Positions 8,824-17,622 are shown, counted from the stretch's first letter. The stretch is 64,000 nt of DNA from Aliiroseovarius halocynthiae (GCF_007004645.1 NZ_ML660026.1:1-64000), one strand, 5' to 3'. Translations and numbers: made by a program. The notes: generated by a model from the sequence alone, not told the origin.

Positions 8824-9798
8824 TTAGTGTTCTGGCGTTTCTGGATGAGCCATGGGTGGAACAGCAGCCGCTTCGGATCCAGCAGTGACGTTACGGGACA
8901 AAGTCGTTTCTGGGCTAATATCCAATAACGTCCCGCCCCCGATCCGCAACGCGCGTTGCCCATCCATCTGCCCCAATCGGCAGATTGTGACGACTTCACC
9001 TTTGGAATCCAGAAGATCCACATGTCTCAACGCCTGAAGCGGTACTGGGAAAACCATCCCAACCTCGAGGTTTGTAATGTCCGCAACTGGCATTTGAATC
9101 TGATGTAAATTCGCACGCAGCTCCGCATGACAGGTCATTGCAACATCTGCGATAGTTCGCATCGAATCCCCACTCCCCTTGCCCTGCATGGGCTTAATGG
9201 GCGCGTCAAAGGGAAGGATCAGACTTAGGGCACCTTGCTTTGCCCCACCCGCCAGATCCAGTTCCACCCGCAACGTGCGATAAATCACGTTGTTCAGCGT
9301 CAGCGAGATTGTCTGAGGGTCCATGAGTGGCAGCGCGTAGCGAAATCCTGAAACACGAGGCGCAATGTCCAAAGCAGCTTCCTGCACTTCGACTTCAAAG
9401 CATTCTAACATGCGATCAACGAAGTCAGCACAGATAGCCGCGTCTGTCCGCGTCGGCGCGCGATCAGGGGCTGCGGCCGAGGTCACTTTTCCAATGGTCA
9501 GCGCTTCGACAAGACCCGTCACCACAGTACTGTCCAAAATAACCATGCCGAAACTACTATCGGGTCCTTCGACCATACATATAAGCCCCTGCTCTGGCAG
9601 ATCGGCCAGAACGTCATCCAGCACCGCCTTACCTTCGCTGATCGACTGGGGCGCAAGAACGGTTCCAGCTACGTCTTGCCCGGTGCGACGCAACGCATTT
9701 CCGAGCGCTCCGGTCACGGAAATTGGGCAAATCGCTGAGGGTGGTCGCCCTGCACCGGCTTTGCGCTGCATTACGCTGAATGTGTCTGGATCGGCCAT
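8824..9798 (-). CDS. FliM/FliN-family (SpoA domain) protein outside a flagellar cluster
   Basis: A 324-aa protein with a middle CheC-like region and a C-terminal SpoA domain (about residues 225-300: HAELRANLHQIQMPVADITN, then GMVFPVPLQ, ICRLGQMDGQRALRIGG), as in the flagellar switch proteins FliM and FliN. FliM forms the C-ring that binds CheY-P. The N-terminal CheY-binding motif LSQxEIDALL is absent; the protein instead starts MADPDTFSVMQRKAGAG. No other flagellar gene is nearby. In Rhodobacterales such FliM-like genes exist apart from the main cluster. The start at 9798 is chosen because it has GGAAC 6 nt upstream. It lies 45 bp downstream of the sensor kinase gene on the same strand. Confidence 0.75.
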   Translation of the reverse strand: MADPDTFSVMQRKAGAGRPPSAICPISVTGALGNALRRTGQDVAGTVLAPQSISEGKAVLDDVLADLPEQGLICMVEGPDSSFGMVILDSTVVTGLVEALTIGKVTSAAAPDRAPTRTDAAICADFVDRMLECFEVEVQEAALDIAPRVSGFRYALPLMDPQTISLTLNNVIYRTLRVELDLAGGAKQGALSLILPFDAPIKPMQGKGSGDSMRTIADVAMTCHAELRANLHQIQMPVADITNLEVGMVFPVPLQALRHVDLLDSKGEVVTICRLGQMDGQRALRIGGGTLLDISPETTLSRNVTAGSEAAAVPPMAHPETPEH

Positions 9799-9843
9799 GT
9801 ATGTTCCAAGCGATAGATCGCCCCAACATTGCCAAGACAAGGT

Positions 9844-12579
9844 TTACAAATGGTTGACACCAGCCTCTGCACCACGGGCAAATGTAGATGGGTTCCCCAC
9901 TGGCAAAGTCACACGAAACGCCGCCCCGCTTTGGCCCGGCAAATAGGTGATCTCTCCCCCAAGTTTGTCCATGATCTCGCGACAGATGGCCAAGCCAAGA
10001 CCCGCGCCCCCGGCGGCCAAATGGTCAGACAGACGCGAAAATTTCTCGAAAATCATCGACTGGCTTTCCAGCGGCACACCGCCCCCATTGTCAACAAAAT
10101 CAACCTGAAGCCTGCCCCCACGCTGTCGCACCCGAATCGCAAGACGTTTTTCCTTGGCATCACAGTACTTTGCGGCATTTGAAATCAGATTGATGAACAC
10201 CTGCGCCAGCCGGTCCGTATCGGTATAAAGTGCAATGCCTTCATCCGAGCGGTTGCGGTGGATGTGCATATTTTCGTGATCAATGACCGAGCTTGTGGCC
10301 GCGATCGCGCGGTCCAGCACCTCGCGCACCACCTCGCGGCGTGGGTTCAATTGCACCTGCCCATTTTCCAGCACACTGAGGTCAAGAAGGTCGTCCAGAA
10401 GCCGGGTCAGGCGCACGCTTTCATCATGAATGATCGACGCATGGCGCGCCGCCGCCTGCGGATCATCGGCACCGCCATCGCGCAGAATTTCCGAGAACGC
10501 GCGGATTGACGTCATAGGGGTGCGCAGTTCGTGGCTGATCTGGCTGAGGAACGCATCTTTCTGGATCGACAACTGGGTCAGCTTCTCGTTCACCTCAGAC
10601 AGCTGGCGCGCGGTCAAGGTCAGCTCGCGCTGCTTGGTTTCCAGTTGCGTGGTTTGCTCTAGCATCTGTTGGGTTTCGTCCGCGACGGCAAGAAGATCGT
10701 CAACAGAAACTGTGGCCCCACCCAGGATTTGCGCGATCATGGCGTGGGCGGTGGCGGTGCCCACAAGCCCGGACAGCTCGCGCTCTAACCGCCCGATGAA
10801 GTCTGGTGTTGTGTCGGGCAGATAGCCCTGTTTTCCTTGCAATTCAGCCTGAGCCTGAAACCATGCCTGCGCCTGATCCGCCCCCATAATCTGTTGCGCC
10901 ATCACCAGCAGGTCTTCTGCCGTAGCTGCGCTGAAGCTGCGGCCGCGTGCCGGGCCGGAATGGTCCAGCACGTTAACAAATTGCGCCGCCTGCAACCGTT
11001 CCAACGGGCTGGGAAATGACATCAGCGAAATCAGGATGAAAACGGCACAATTCAGGATCAAAGACCAAAACAGCGCATGGACCACCGGATCCAGACCATC
11101 AACGCCGAACAAGGCCTGCGGTCGCAAGGCCTCGATCCCCCAAGGTCCGTGGGCCAACATCGAGGCGCTCATTGCACCAGCATCGCCGAAACTGGGCAGA
11201 AACAGCGTATAGGCCCAGATTGCAAACCCTGTGATCAACCCCGCCACTGCGCCACCACGCGACGCTCCGCGCCAGAACAGCCCCCCGGCCATGGCAGGCA
11301 GCACCTGCGCCACGCCTGCGAAGGAAATCAATCCGATGGCCGCAAGCGCCGATCCCCCGCCTGAAATGCTGTAATACAGATAGCCCAGCGCCAAAATGCC
11401 CCCGATGGACAGGCGGCGGGCGGTCAAAAGGATCTGACGCACATCACCATATTCTGACGCTCCACCGGGGCGGGTCGACAGCCAAATCGGCATGATTATG
11501 TGGTTCGACACCATGGTCGCCAGCGCAATCGATGCGACGATCACCATCGAGGTTGCCGAGCTGAAACCACCAAGGAAGGACAGCATCGCCAACCCATCCC
11601 GCCCAAAATAGAGCGGCAATGTCAAAACGAAGAGGTCCGGGTTCTCGCCTGCAGGCATGAGGGACAGCCCCACCACGGCGATGGGGATGACAAACAAGCT
11701 CATCAGAAACAAATACAGCGGGAACGCCCACGAGGCCATCGCCAGCTGCCGCTCATTCACATTCTCGACCACCAGCACCTGAAACATACGCGGCAGGGTC
11801 AGGAATGCGGCGGCGGACAGGAATGTCAGACCAACCCAACGCCCGCCCTGCAATGCCCATGCGCCTTCGGGCGCGGCCTTGATGACTTGGTCCATTGCGC
11901 TGGCGATCCCCTGCGGCCCGCCTCCGACGCCCCACACCACAAAGATCCCGACCGCCAGCAGCGCCACCAGCTTCACCACGGCCTCGACCGCGATGGCGGT
12001 GACGACACCGTGATGACGTTCGTTCACGTCAAGATTACGCGTGCCAAACAGAATGGTGAAAAGCGCAAGCCCCCCGGCCACCCAAAACGCAGTTTGCTCC
12101 AAATCCGGGACCGCCCAGCCGGCGGATCGGTCACGTGCGAAGACTGCGAAGGACAGGGTCACTGATTGCAGTTGAAGCGCAATATAGGGCGTGGTGCCAA
12201 CGACCGCGATCAAAGTGACCAACACCCCCAACAAGTTCGACTTGCCATAGCGCGACGACACAAGGTCCGCGATCGACGTCACCCTTTGGCTACGCCCGAC
12301 CCGTACCAGCTTGCGCAGAAACCACCACCAGCCGATCATCACCAAGGTTGGTCCCAGATAGATCGTTACGAATTCTAACCCCGACCGTGCCGCGTAACCC
12401 ACTGCGCCATAAAAGGTCCACGCGGTACAATAGACAGACAGTGACAGGGTATAGATCATCGGCGAGGTCAGAAACCGCACCTTGCTGCGCCGCGCGCGCT
12501 TGTCGGCGACGAACGCCACAAGAAACAACAAGACCACATACAGAAAGCAGACACCAACCAACGTGTTGAAGGTCAGCAT
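9844..12579 (-). CDS. Sensor histidine kinase with N-terminal sodium/solute symporter domain (CbrA/CrbS type)
   Basis: A 911-aa membrane kinase. Residues 1 to about 540 hold some 13 membrane segments of the SLC5/SSS symporter family, followed by a linker, a short coiled coil, a HisKA domain with phospho-acceptor His683 (SQISHELRTP) and a HATPase domain (N box LISNAAKYC, G1 DNGGGVP, G2 AGGAGLGLAI). SSS-kinases such as CrbS sense acetate or related carboxylates and control acs, and CbrA is linked to histidine and carbon control. The start overlaps the stop of the small upstream gene by one base (TGATG), so translation is coupled. The response regulator is two genes upstream and an ScfR-type regulator and acyl-CoA synthetase follow, which points to short-chain carboxylate sensing. 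The true ligand is not known. Confidence 0.9.
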   Translation of the reverse strand: MLTFNTLVGVCFLYVVLLFLVAFVADKRARRSKVRFLTSPMIYTLSLSVYCTAWTFYGAVGYAARSGLEFVTIYLGPTLVMIGWWWFLRKLVRVGRSQRVTSIADLVSSRYGKSNLLGVLVTLIAVVGTTPYIALQLQSVTLSFAVFARDRSAGWAVPDLEQTAFWVAGGLALFTILFGTRNLDVNERHHGVVTAIAVEAVVKLVALLAVGIFVVWGVGGGPQGIASAMDQVIKAAPEGAWALQGGRWVGLTFLSAAAFLTLPRMFQVLVVENVNERQLAMASWAFPLYLFLMSLFVIPIAVVGLSLMPAGENPDLFVLTLPLYFGRDGLAMLSFLGGFSSATSMVIVASIALATMVSNHIIMPIWLSTRPGGASEYGDVRQILLTARRLSIGGILALGYLYYSISGGGSALAAIGLISFAGVAQVLPAMAGGLFWRGASRGGAVAGLITGFAIWAYTLFLPSFGDAGAMSASMLAHGPWGIEALRPQALFGVDGLDPVVHALFWSLILNCAVFILISLMSFPSPLERLQAAQFVNVLDHSGPARGRSFSAATAEDLLVMAQQIMGADQAQAWFQAQAELQGKQGYLPDTTPDFIGRLERELSGLVGTATAHAMIAQILGGATVSVDDLLAVADETQQMLEQTTQLETKQRELTLTARQLSEVNEKLTQLSIQKDAFLSQISHELRTPMTSIRAFSEILRDGGADDPQAAARHASIIHDESVRLTRLLDDLLDLSVLENGQVQLNPRREVVREVLDRAIAATSSVIDHENMHIHRNRSDEGIALYTDTDRLAQVFINLISNAAKYCDAKEKRLAIRVRQRGGRLQVDFVDNGGGVPLESQSMIFEKFSRLSDHLAAGGAGLGLAICREIMDKLGGEITYLPGQSGAAFRVTLPVGNPSTFARGAEAGVNHL

Positions 12580-12881
12580 CAGCGCAATCCACCGGCATCA
12601 TCGGCAGCATCTGTATCAACGGTTGAAATGCTGTTGGTGCTGTGTTCGTCCTGCCCCACACCACGCCCCAGATGCCGTGCCAAAAGCATAGAGGACAGGA
12701 TCAACACGAACCAAGCCGAGAAAACATAGGCCAGCCGTATCGGACCAATTTCCCCACCCACCATCAACGGCAAAAGAAAGGCGATCACACCGAACAGGGG
12801 CAACAAGCGGGCGGCGTCCTCGATCCGGCGCCTGCGATAGCTTTGGCGCGCCAGAAACAGGGGTTCACGCGGCGATCTCAT
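12579..12881 (-). CDS. Small membrane protein between response regulator and SSS-kinase
   Basis: A 100-aa protein with a basic N-terminus (RQSYRRRRIEDAARLL), two hydrophobic helices at about residues 27-43 and 49-68, and a polar acidic tail. The start lies 7 bp after the response regulator stop, preceded by AAGGG, and its TGA overlaps the ATG of the kinase. Translational coupling suggests a job with the kinase, possibly as accessory subunit of its transporter domain, as small DUF-type subunits do for some SSS transporters. That is inference; I do not recognise the family. Confidence 0.65.
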   Translation of the reverse strand: MRSPREPLFLARQSYRRRRIEDAARLLPLFGVIAFLLPLMVGGEIGPIRLAYVFSAWFVLILSSMLLARHLGRGVGQDEHSTNSISTVDTDAADDAGGLR

Positions 12882-12887
12882 CCCTTG

Positions 12888-13256
12888 TCAGCCCCCGACC
12901 AGCTCGCGCAGGTTTGACAGCATTTCGGTGTTCGAGAACGGCTTGGTCATAAAGCGGCTGACGCCCAGACGTTCGGCCAGCTCGCGGTCAGTTTTTTGGC
13001 CGCGTGCGGTCAACATCAGAACCGGCAGAGCGCGCGTATCGTCAGAGCTGCGCAGATCCTGCAAAATATCATAACCCGATTTTCCGGGCAGCATCACATC
13101 AAGGATCAGTACATCCGGTTGCACATCACGCACCGCCTGCACCGCAGTTGTTCCGCTTGCATGGGTGGACACATTCCACCCATCGCGGCTGAGAATGAAA
13201 CTAATGGCCTCGGCGATATTGGGTTCATCTTCGATGACCAGTACCTGTTTTGTCAT
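12888..13256 (-). CDS. Single-domain response regulator (CheY-like REC)
   Basis: A 122-aa receiver domain with nothing attached. Acidic pocket residues are in LVIEDEPN (Glu9, Asp10), the phosphorylation site is Asp53 in DVLILDVMLPGKSG, the conserved Thr is in LMLTARG and Lys105 is in FMTKPFS. With no output domain it must signal by protein contact or act in a phosphorelay. It is the first gene of the unit with the small membrane protein and SSS-kinase, so it is the likely phosphate acceptor of that kinase. Kinases of this type elsewhere often use a DNA-binding regulator, so the bare REC is a variation. Confidence 0.9.
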   Translation of the reverse strand: MTKQVLVIEDEPNIAEAISFILSRDGWNVSTHASGTTAVQAVRDVQPDVLILDVMLPGKSGYDILQDLRSSDDTRALPVLMLTARGQKTDRELAERLGVSRFMTKPFSNTEMLSNLRELVGG

Positions 13257-13372
13257 AAAGCCCTCCCCAGAGATGCGGCAGTACGCACCGTCCCGCGACT
13301 ATCGCCAAGAACATGGCTGCAATCAAGTGAAACACGCTTTTAGAACGGTAGGTTGCAGGTCGATCCATCCGA

Positions 13373-14713
13373 TCAACCGGCGGACAGGATCGTCGCCTCG
13401 CGTCGGGCAGCACAATCCGGGCGGGGGCAAACACGGCAGGCGGACCCGACTTCCACGGGTGGTGTATGTGCCAAAGCCTCTCCGTCCAGCGCATCGTCCA
13501 GCTCGCGGATCAGCATGACGGCTTCCAAAGCTGGTGGGTGATTGAACGACGGCGCATCGCGCCGGACGCAGATGGCCTGACAGACATAGCGCCGCCGCGC
13601 ACCGCCCGGTTGCCGGACCACTGTTTGCATGGGGCGGTCGGGTTGCGCCAACGCTTGAAACACGGGCCAATACGGACAGGCGGCCCCAAATCTTGGCAGG
13701 GTGAAACCCGGAACGGATTTGCGCAGCCCAAGTGCACCCGCCCCATCGCAACTGATCACACCCGCACCGATCCCGCCTTCTGACGGCGGCACGAACGCAA
13801 TACGTCGCAAAACCGTCGGCAATGGCTGATCGAATGCATGGGCCAAGGCCATCGGACCCCAGCGATAAGTCTCACGCGCGGTTTGAAAGTCCTGCAATGG
13901 CATCGCAACCGCTTCGGACATGTACTGCGACAGGAACTGACGCGCCATATCCTGCGCCTCGCGCGAGGTCAGGGCGTCGCTGTCTGCAATCAAACGGCCA
14001 ATGGCACGGTCGTGTACACCGGCGTCGCTGCCCGTGACCTCTTCCAAAACCGGAAAGAAATGATCATGCGCCTCTAGAAATGTGGCCAGCTCTTCTGCTG
14101 GGCCAATAGGCACAACTTCGGCGCTGGCACCTGCGTCCAGAAACTCGACCAACCCCTGCGCCGCACCCGACAGGCGCATCCCTTCATCACGCATGTTGCG
14201 CAGGAACCTGTCTTGCCATTCCTGATCGACCTCCCCCCCACCGGACAGGATGGCAGCGGTTGATCTGATCGCCGTCACCGCCGAGATCACCTCGTGCAAA
14301 GACGCGGCCAGCTCTGGGTCATGGGTCAGCCGGTCAGACAAGGCTTCGACCATCTGCTCAAGTTCTTGAATGCGCTGATTTTGCGCCGTGACAAGCGAAG
14401 CCCACCCGGGAAACCGCCCGGCGAAATCCTCGGACCTGTCCAGTTCGGCCTGAGCTTGCGGCAACCGTTTATCGGCCTCGCTTAACGCGCCCAGAAGCGC
14501 AGCTTCGGCGCCTTCTGCGAGGACGGCTGGATCGGTTCGCAACACTTTGGAAATCGCATCAAGTAAAGCGTCACCAACCCGGCGTCGGTTGTGTTCGATC
14601 AGATTCAAATATGCCGCAGAAATCCCGACTTCTTTCGCCAAAGCCGCCTGTTTCAGGCCCAAAACAAGCCTGCGCTCGCGAATTCGGCTTCCTGTCAGTC
14701 TGGAATGAGGCAT
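13373..14713 (-). CDS. ScfR-type transcriptional regulator (XRE HTH plus DUF2083), short-chain acyl-CoA responsive family
   Basis: A 446-aa regulator. An XRE helix-turn-helix occupies residues 8-63 (IRERRLVLGLKQAALAKEVG, SAAYLNLIEHNRRR). The long C-terminal part matches the ScfR family, whose members RamB, MccR and PccR respond to acetyl-, methylcitrate- and propionyl-linked metabolism. The end carries a cysteine cluster GSACRVCPRPDCAARRE typical of the family. In the related Rhodobacter the family member PccR controls propionyl-CoA carboxylase genes. Here it sits 116 bp upstream of the response regulator and kinase on the same strand, so it may control them. The effector is not decided by the sequence. 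Confidence 0.85.
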   Translation of the reverse strand: MPHSRLTGSRIRERRLVLGLKQAALAKEVGISAAYLNLIEHNRRRVGDALLDAISKVLRTDPAVLAEGAEAALLGALSEADKRLPQAQAELDRSEDFAGRFPGWASLVTAQNQRIQELEQMVEALSDRLTHDPELAASLHEVISAVTAIRSTAAILSGGGEVDQEWQDRFLRNMRDEGMRLSGAAQGLVEFLDAGASAEVVPIGPAEELATFLEAHDHFFPVLEEVTGSDAGVHDRAIGRLIADSDALTSREAQDMARQFLSQYMSEAVAMPLQDFQTARETYRWGPMALAHAFDQPLPTVLRRIAFVPPSEGGIGAGVISCDGAGALGLRKSVPGFTLPRFGAACPYWPVFQALAQPDRPMQTVVRQPGGARRRYVCQAICVRRDAPSFNHPPALEAVMLIRELDDALDGEALAHTPPVEVGSACRVCPRPDCAARREATILSAG

Positions 14714-14953
14714 AATGCAGATCGACTTTCATTGACGTGCCGGGGCCGACCCGGTTTTCGGACTACACCACGTAACAGCAACGTTGTTTACAAAAAGATC
14801 CCTATTTCATAGCCTGTTAACATTTAGTTTTCAAAGGCGATCAGCTTGAAAGGTCAAAATTTACACCACATCGGCACATCGTGCTGAATATTCGACTCCG
14901 ACGGTGCGGCGAAAACCCGCCGGGATTTACCCAGATCGCTCTGATAAGTTCCC

Positions 14954-14982
14954 TTGACCCACCAATTGCCTAGAAAGAGTAT
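14954..14982 (+). promoter_or_regulatory. Predicted sigma70-type promoter of the lipoprotein gene
   Basis: TTGACC (14954-14959), a 17-bp spacer and GAGTAT (14977-14982), 28 bp before the ATG at 15011. The -35 is strong, the -10 moderate. Followed by the perfect Shine-Dalgarno AGGAGG. Confidence 0.4.
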
Positions 14983-15010
14983 GAAACGGCCTTACTTTTA
15001 GGAGGATAAG

Positions 15011-15295
15011 ATGAAGAAATCCGTATTGACCCTTGCCTGTGTGGCGTCGCTGGCGCTAACCGCATGCATGAACCGCCCGCTGACTGATCAGGAAAAAACC
15101 ATCATCGGCGGCGTTGCCGGTATTGGCGCTGGCTTGATCACAGCAAACGCCATCGGCGCCAACAAGAACTGGACCGTTCTGACCACGTTGGCCGGTGCAG
15201 CCGCTGGCATCATGGTTGCGCGCAACAGCCACACCAACATGTGTGCATATTCGAACGGCGACGGCACCTACCGTCAGCGCCCCTGCCCGGTCTGA
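15011..15295 (+). CDS. Small glycine-zipper lipoprotein
   Basis: A 94-aa protein with a lipoprotein signal peptide: MKKSVLTLACVASLALTAC, Cys19 being the lipid attachment site. Residues 33-69 are rich in spaced glycines and small residues (IIGGVAGIGAGLITANAIGA and LAGAAAGIM), a glycine-zipper pattern of the 17-kDa surface antigen and SlyB kind. Two C-terminal cysteines (NMCAYSNGDGTYRQRPCP) could form a disulfide. Strong AGGAGG ribosome site. It stands alone with its own promoter and terminator. The function is unknown; envelope location is a confident inference. Confidence 0.8.
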   Translation: MKKSVLTLACVASLALTACMNRPLTDQEKTIIGGVAGIGAGLITANAIGANKNWTVLTTLAGAAAGIMVARNSHTNMCAYSNGDGTYRQRPCPV

Positions 15296-15318
15296 GTTAG
15301 GCACAATAGAACACGAAA

Positions 15319-15347
15319 AGGCGCGCTGGAAACAGCGCGCCTTTTTT
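15319..15347. terminator. Bidirectional intrinsic terminator
   Basis: The stem AGGCGCGCTG/CAGCGCGCCT with a GAAA loop, flanked by AAAA on the left and TTTTTT on the right. It serves the lipoprotein gene (plus) and the converging acyl-CoA synthetase gene (minus). Confidence 0.85.
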
Positions 15348-16851
15348 ATGCCAGCGTCTTGCGCAACTGGGTTTTCAACACTTTGCCATAGTTATTCTTC
15401 GGCAATTCAGGCACTGCAAAATAGGCTTTAGGACGTTTGAACCGGGCGATATTGTCCAGACAATGCGCATCTAGATTGGCTTCGTCCAATTTGCGACCGT
15501 TCGCCAACACAACAAAGGCAACGACATCCTCGCCCCATTCCGCACTGGGGCGTCCGACGACGCTGACTTCACGCACATCAGGATGGATCAGAAGCGCCTC
15601 TTCCACCTCGCGTGGATAGATGTTCGTCCCGCCCGAAATGATCACGTCCTTCGATCTGTCCCGCATGGTCAGATAGCCGTCTTCGTCCAAGAACCCCATG
15701 TCGCCCGTCATCAGCCAGCCATCGACCAACGTCTTCTGGGTGGCGTCGGGATTGTTCCAATAGCCAGGCATGACCGGCGTGCCACGCACCATGATTTCGC
15801 CCACCACGCCATGCGGCACTGGCTGGCCGTCTTCATCACCAATTCGAACTTCAACCACGCTTTGTGCGCGTCCGACCGAAGCCAAACGTTCGCGCCACCG
15901 CGGATGCGTACGATCCGCCACGTCTTCGCGCGATAATACGGTGATCGCCATAGGGCATTCCCCCTGCCCATAGATCTGCACAAAGCGCGGGCCGAACCAA
16001 TCAACCGCCTCTTCAATATCTGCCAGATACATCGGACCGCCACCATAAACGATCGTCTTGATCCCGTCCCCACGCCGCCCGGCAGCTTTCGCAATATCCG
16101 TAAATCGCCGCACCATCGTGGGTGCCATAAACATCTGCAGCGGCCCTTGGGCCTCGGCGGTGTCCAACAGCTCGACCTCGTCAAACCCACCCGAGGCCGG
16201 CGTGATATGTCGTGCACCACGGGCCACGTGAATGGGCGCATAAATGCCCGCGCCATGGCTCATCGGGGCCATATAGAACACCGCATCGTCGGCCGAGACA
16301 TCGTCACAATCCAGCAAATACGACATAGACGTCGAACGGATCATGCCGTGACTGATGTAAACGCCCTTGGGCTGCCCGGTTGTGCCCGAGGTATAGAAAA
16401 GCCATGCAAGATCTATATCCGCACGGGGCGCCACCGCCACCGGATCATGTTCGCAAAGTGCCGCGAACTCGTCTTGTTCGACATGAATCATCGGCACGTC
16501 GATAATATCCGACAGGTCAGAGGCCAAATCATCCGTCACCAGAACCAGTTTCGCGCCAGAATTCTTAATAATATACGCGGCTTCTTTCGGATGAAGCTTT
16601 GCATTGATCGGCACCACCGCCGCACCCAGCCCCCAAACCCCATAGAACCCCAGAAGATATTCAGGGCAATTCTTCATAAACAGCGCAACCCGGTCGCCTG
16701 GACCAACACCGCGCGCGGCCAAACCGGCAGCCAGCCCCTGCGCAGCGCGGAAAAACGCGGCATAGGTCATAATCTGCTCTGCCCCGCGAAACACAGCTGG
16801 CTGGTCGCCTTTTACCTGCGCGGTACGTTCAAGCCAAAGTGCCAGATTCAT
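15346..16851 (-). CDS. AMP-forming acyl-CoA synthetase / ligase
   Basis: A 501-aa member of the adenylate-forming (ANL) superfamily that activates a carboxylic acid to its acyl-CoA via an acyl-AMP. The P-loop-like A3 motif is FYTSGTTGQPKGV (residues about 151-163); A5 is QIYGQGECP; A7 is WLMTGDMGF; A8 begins MRDRSKDVIISGGTNIYP; the catalytic A10 lysine lies in PKNNYGKVLKTQLR. The length fits medium-chain or aryl-CoA ligases (FadD3, MenE-like), not acetyl-CoA synthetase (650 aa). The substrate cannot be read from the sequence. It is divergent from a PAS-LuxR regulator gene with a 120-bp shared region, so that regulator is a candidate controller. Confidence 0.85.
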   Translation of the reverse strand: MNLALWLERTAQVKGDQPAVFRGAEQIMTYAAFFRAAQGLAAGLAARGVGPGDRVALFMKNCPEYLLGFYGVWGLGAAVVPINAKLHPKEAAYIIKNSGAKLVLVTDDLASDLSDIIDVPMIHVEQDEFAALCEHDPVAVAPRADIDLAWLFYTSGTTGQPKGVYISHGMIRSTSMSYLLDCDDVSADDAVFYMAPMSHGAGIYAPIHVARGARHITPASGGFDEVELLDTAEAQGPLQMFMAPTMVRRFTDIAKAAGRRGDGIKTIVYGGGPMYLADIEEAVDWFGPRFVQIYGQGECPMAITVLSREDVADRTHPRWRERLASVGRAQSVVEVRIGDEDGQPVPHGVVGEIMVRGTPVMPGYWNNPDATQKTLVDGWLMTGDMGFLDEDGYLTMRDRSKDVIISGGTNIYPREVEEALLIHPDVREVSVVGRPSAEWGEDVVAFVVLANGRKLDEANLDAHCLDNIARFKRPKAYFAVPELPKNNYGKVLKTQLRKTLA

Positions 16852-16946
16852 GTGACCTCCCTTTCATCACGATCGACCTTTGGACTATCGAACGACACTT
16901 AATGTCCGCGCAAGCCCCGTAAAACTACGCAACTGTTTGAATTGTC

Positions 16947-16960
16947 GCCAAAGCTTTGGC
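16947..16960. promoter_or_regulatory. Perfect 14-bp palindrome, candidate operator
   Basis: GCCAAAGCTTTGGC is its own reverse complement. It lies 11 bp before the ATG of the PAS-LuxR regulator, in the shared region with the acyl-CoA synthetase. It could be the regulator's own operator; the link is inference. Confidence 0.4.
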
Positions 16961-16971
16961 AGGATAGGGGC

Positions 16972-17514
16972 ATGACGCAGACCGATCTTGCCTTCATGTA
17001 CGCGCCCACTGGGCTTGCGCTGACCGAAAACAGGATCGTGCGGCAGTGCAATCTGCGCTTTGCTGAAATGTTCGGTGCCGACGTCGAGAACTTCAAAGAT
17101 ATGCCGCTAGAGCATCTTTATCCGTCCCTGAAAGACTATGAAAAAGTGGCGCGGATCGGCGGGGATATTCTGCGTGAAACTGGGCGATATGAAGATGAAC
17201 GCATCATGCGGCGACTAGACGGGGACATGTTCTGGTGTCGCGTGCGCGGTACAAGCCTGACGCCGGAAGACCCCTTTCGGCAAGGAGTTTGGAGCTTTGC
17301 AGACCTGTCCGCAGAGCGCCCCGTGGTCGAGCTGACCCCCCGCGAACGGGACGTGGCAATCCTGACCTGCCAAGGCAAAACATCCAAGGAAATCGGCCTA
17401 TCATTGGGGCTAAGCTATCGCACGGTCGAAGCCCACCGCGCACGCCTGCTGCAGAAATTCGGGGCACGCAAGCTGCCCGAGCTGGTCGCGAAGTTCTCGG
17501 GCATGCCGATCTAG
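16972..17514 (+). CDS. PAS domain / LuxR-type HTH transcriptional regulator
   Basis: A 180-aa regulator. Residues 1 to about 110 form a PAS domain (FMYAPTGLALTENRIVRQCN, FAEMFGADVENFKDM, then a WCRVRGTSL strand). Residues about 115-175 are a LuxR/GerE helix-turn-helix (LTPRERDVAILTCQGKTSKE, then YRTVEAHRARLLQKFGA). It lacks a REC domain, so it probably senses a small ligand or redox state through PAS. The start at 16972 has AGGGG 1-5 nt upstream; the ORF opens at 16942 without a ribosome site. Its position divergent from the acyl-CoA synthetase gene suggests it regulates that gene. Confidence 0.85.
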   Translation: MTQTDLAFMYAPTGLALTENRIVRQCNLRFAEMFGADVENFKDMPLEHLYPSLKDYEKVARIGGDILRETGRYEDERIMRRLDGDMFWCRVRGTSLTPEDPFRQGVWSFADLSAERPVVELTPRERDVAILTCQGKTSKEIGLSLGLSYRTVEAHRARLLQKFGARKLPELVAKFSGMPI

Positions 17515-17598
17515 GCTGTCGTTAACCTTTCTGAATGAAAGATTACGCAAATTAATCATTCGGTAACTCCTTTCCAGCCATCATTGTACTTGGTGGGG

Positions 17599-17617
17599 GC
17601 TCCGTAACTGACGGAGC
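17599..17617 (+). promoter_or_regulatory. Hairpin that covers the Shine-Dalgarno of the next gene
   Basis: GCTCCGT, loop AACTG, ACGGAGC: a perfect 7-bp stem whose 3' arm contains the GGAG ribosome site 6 nt before the ATG at 17623. It could limit translation until melted. Confidence 0.4.
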
Positions 17618-17622
17618 ATACA

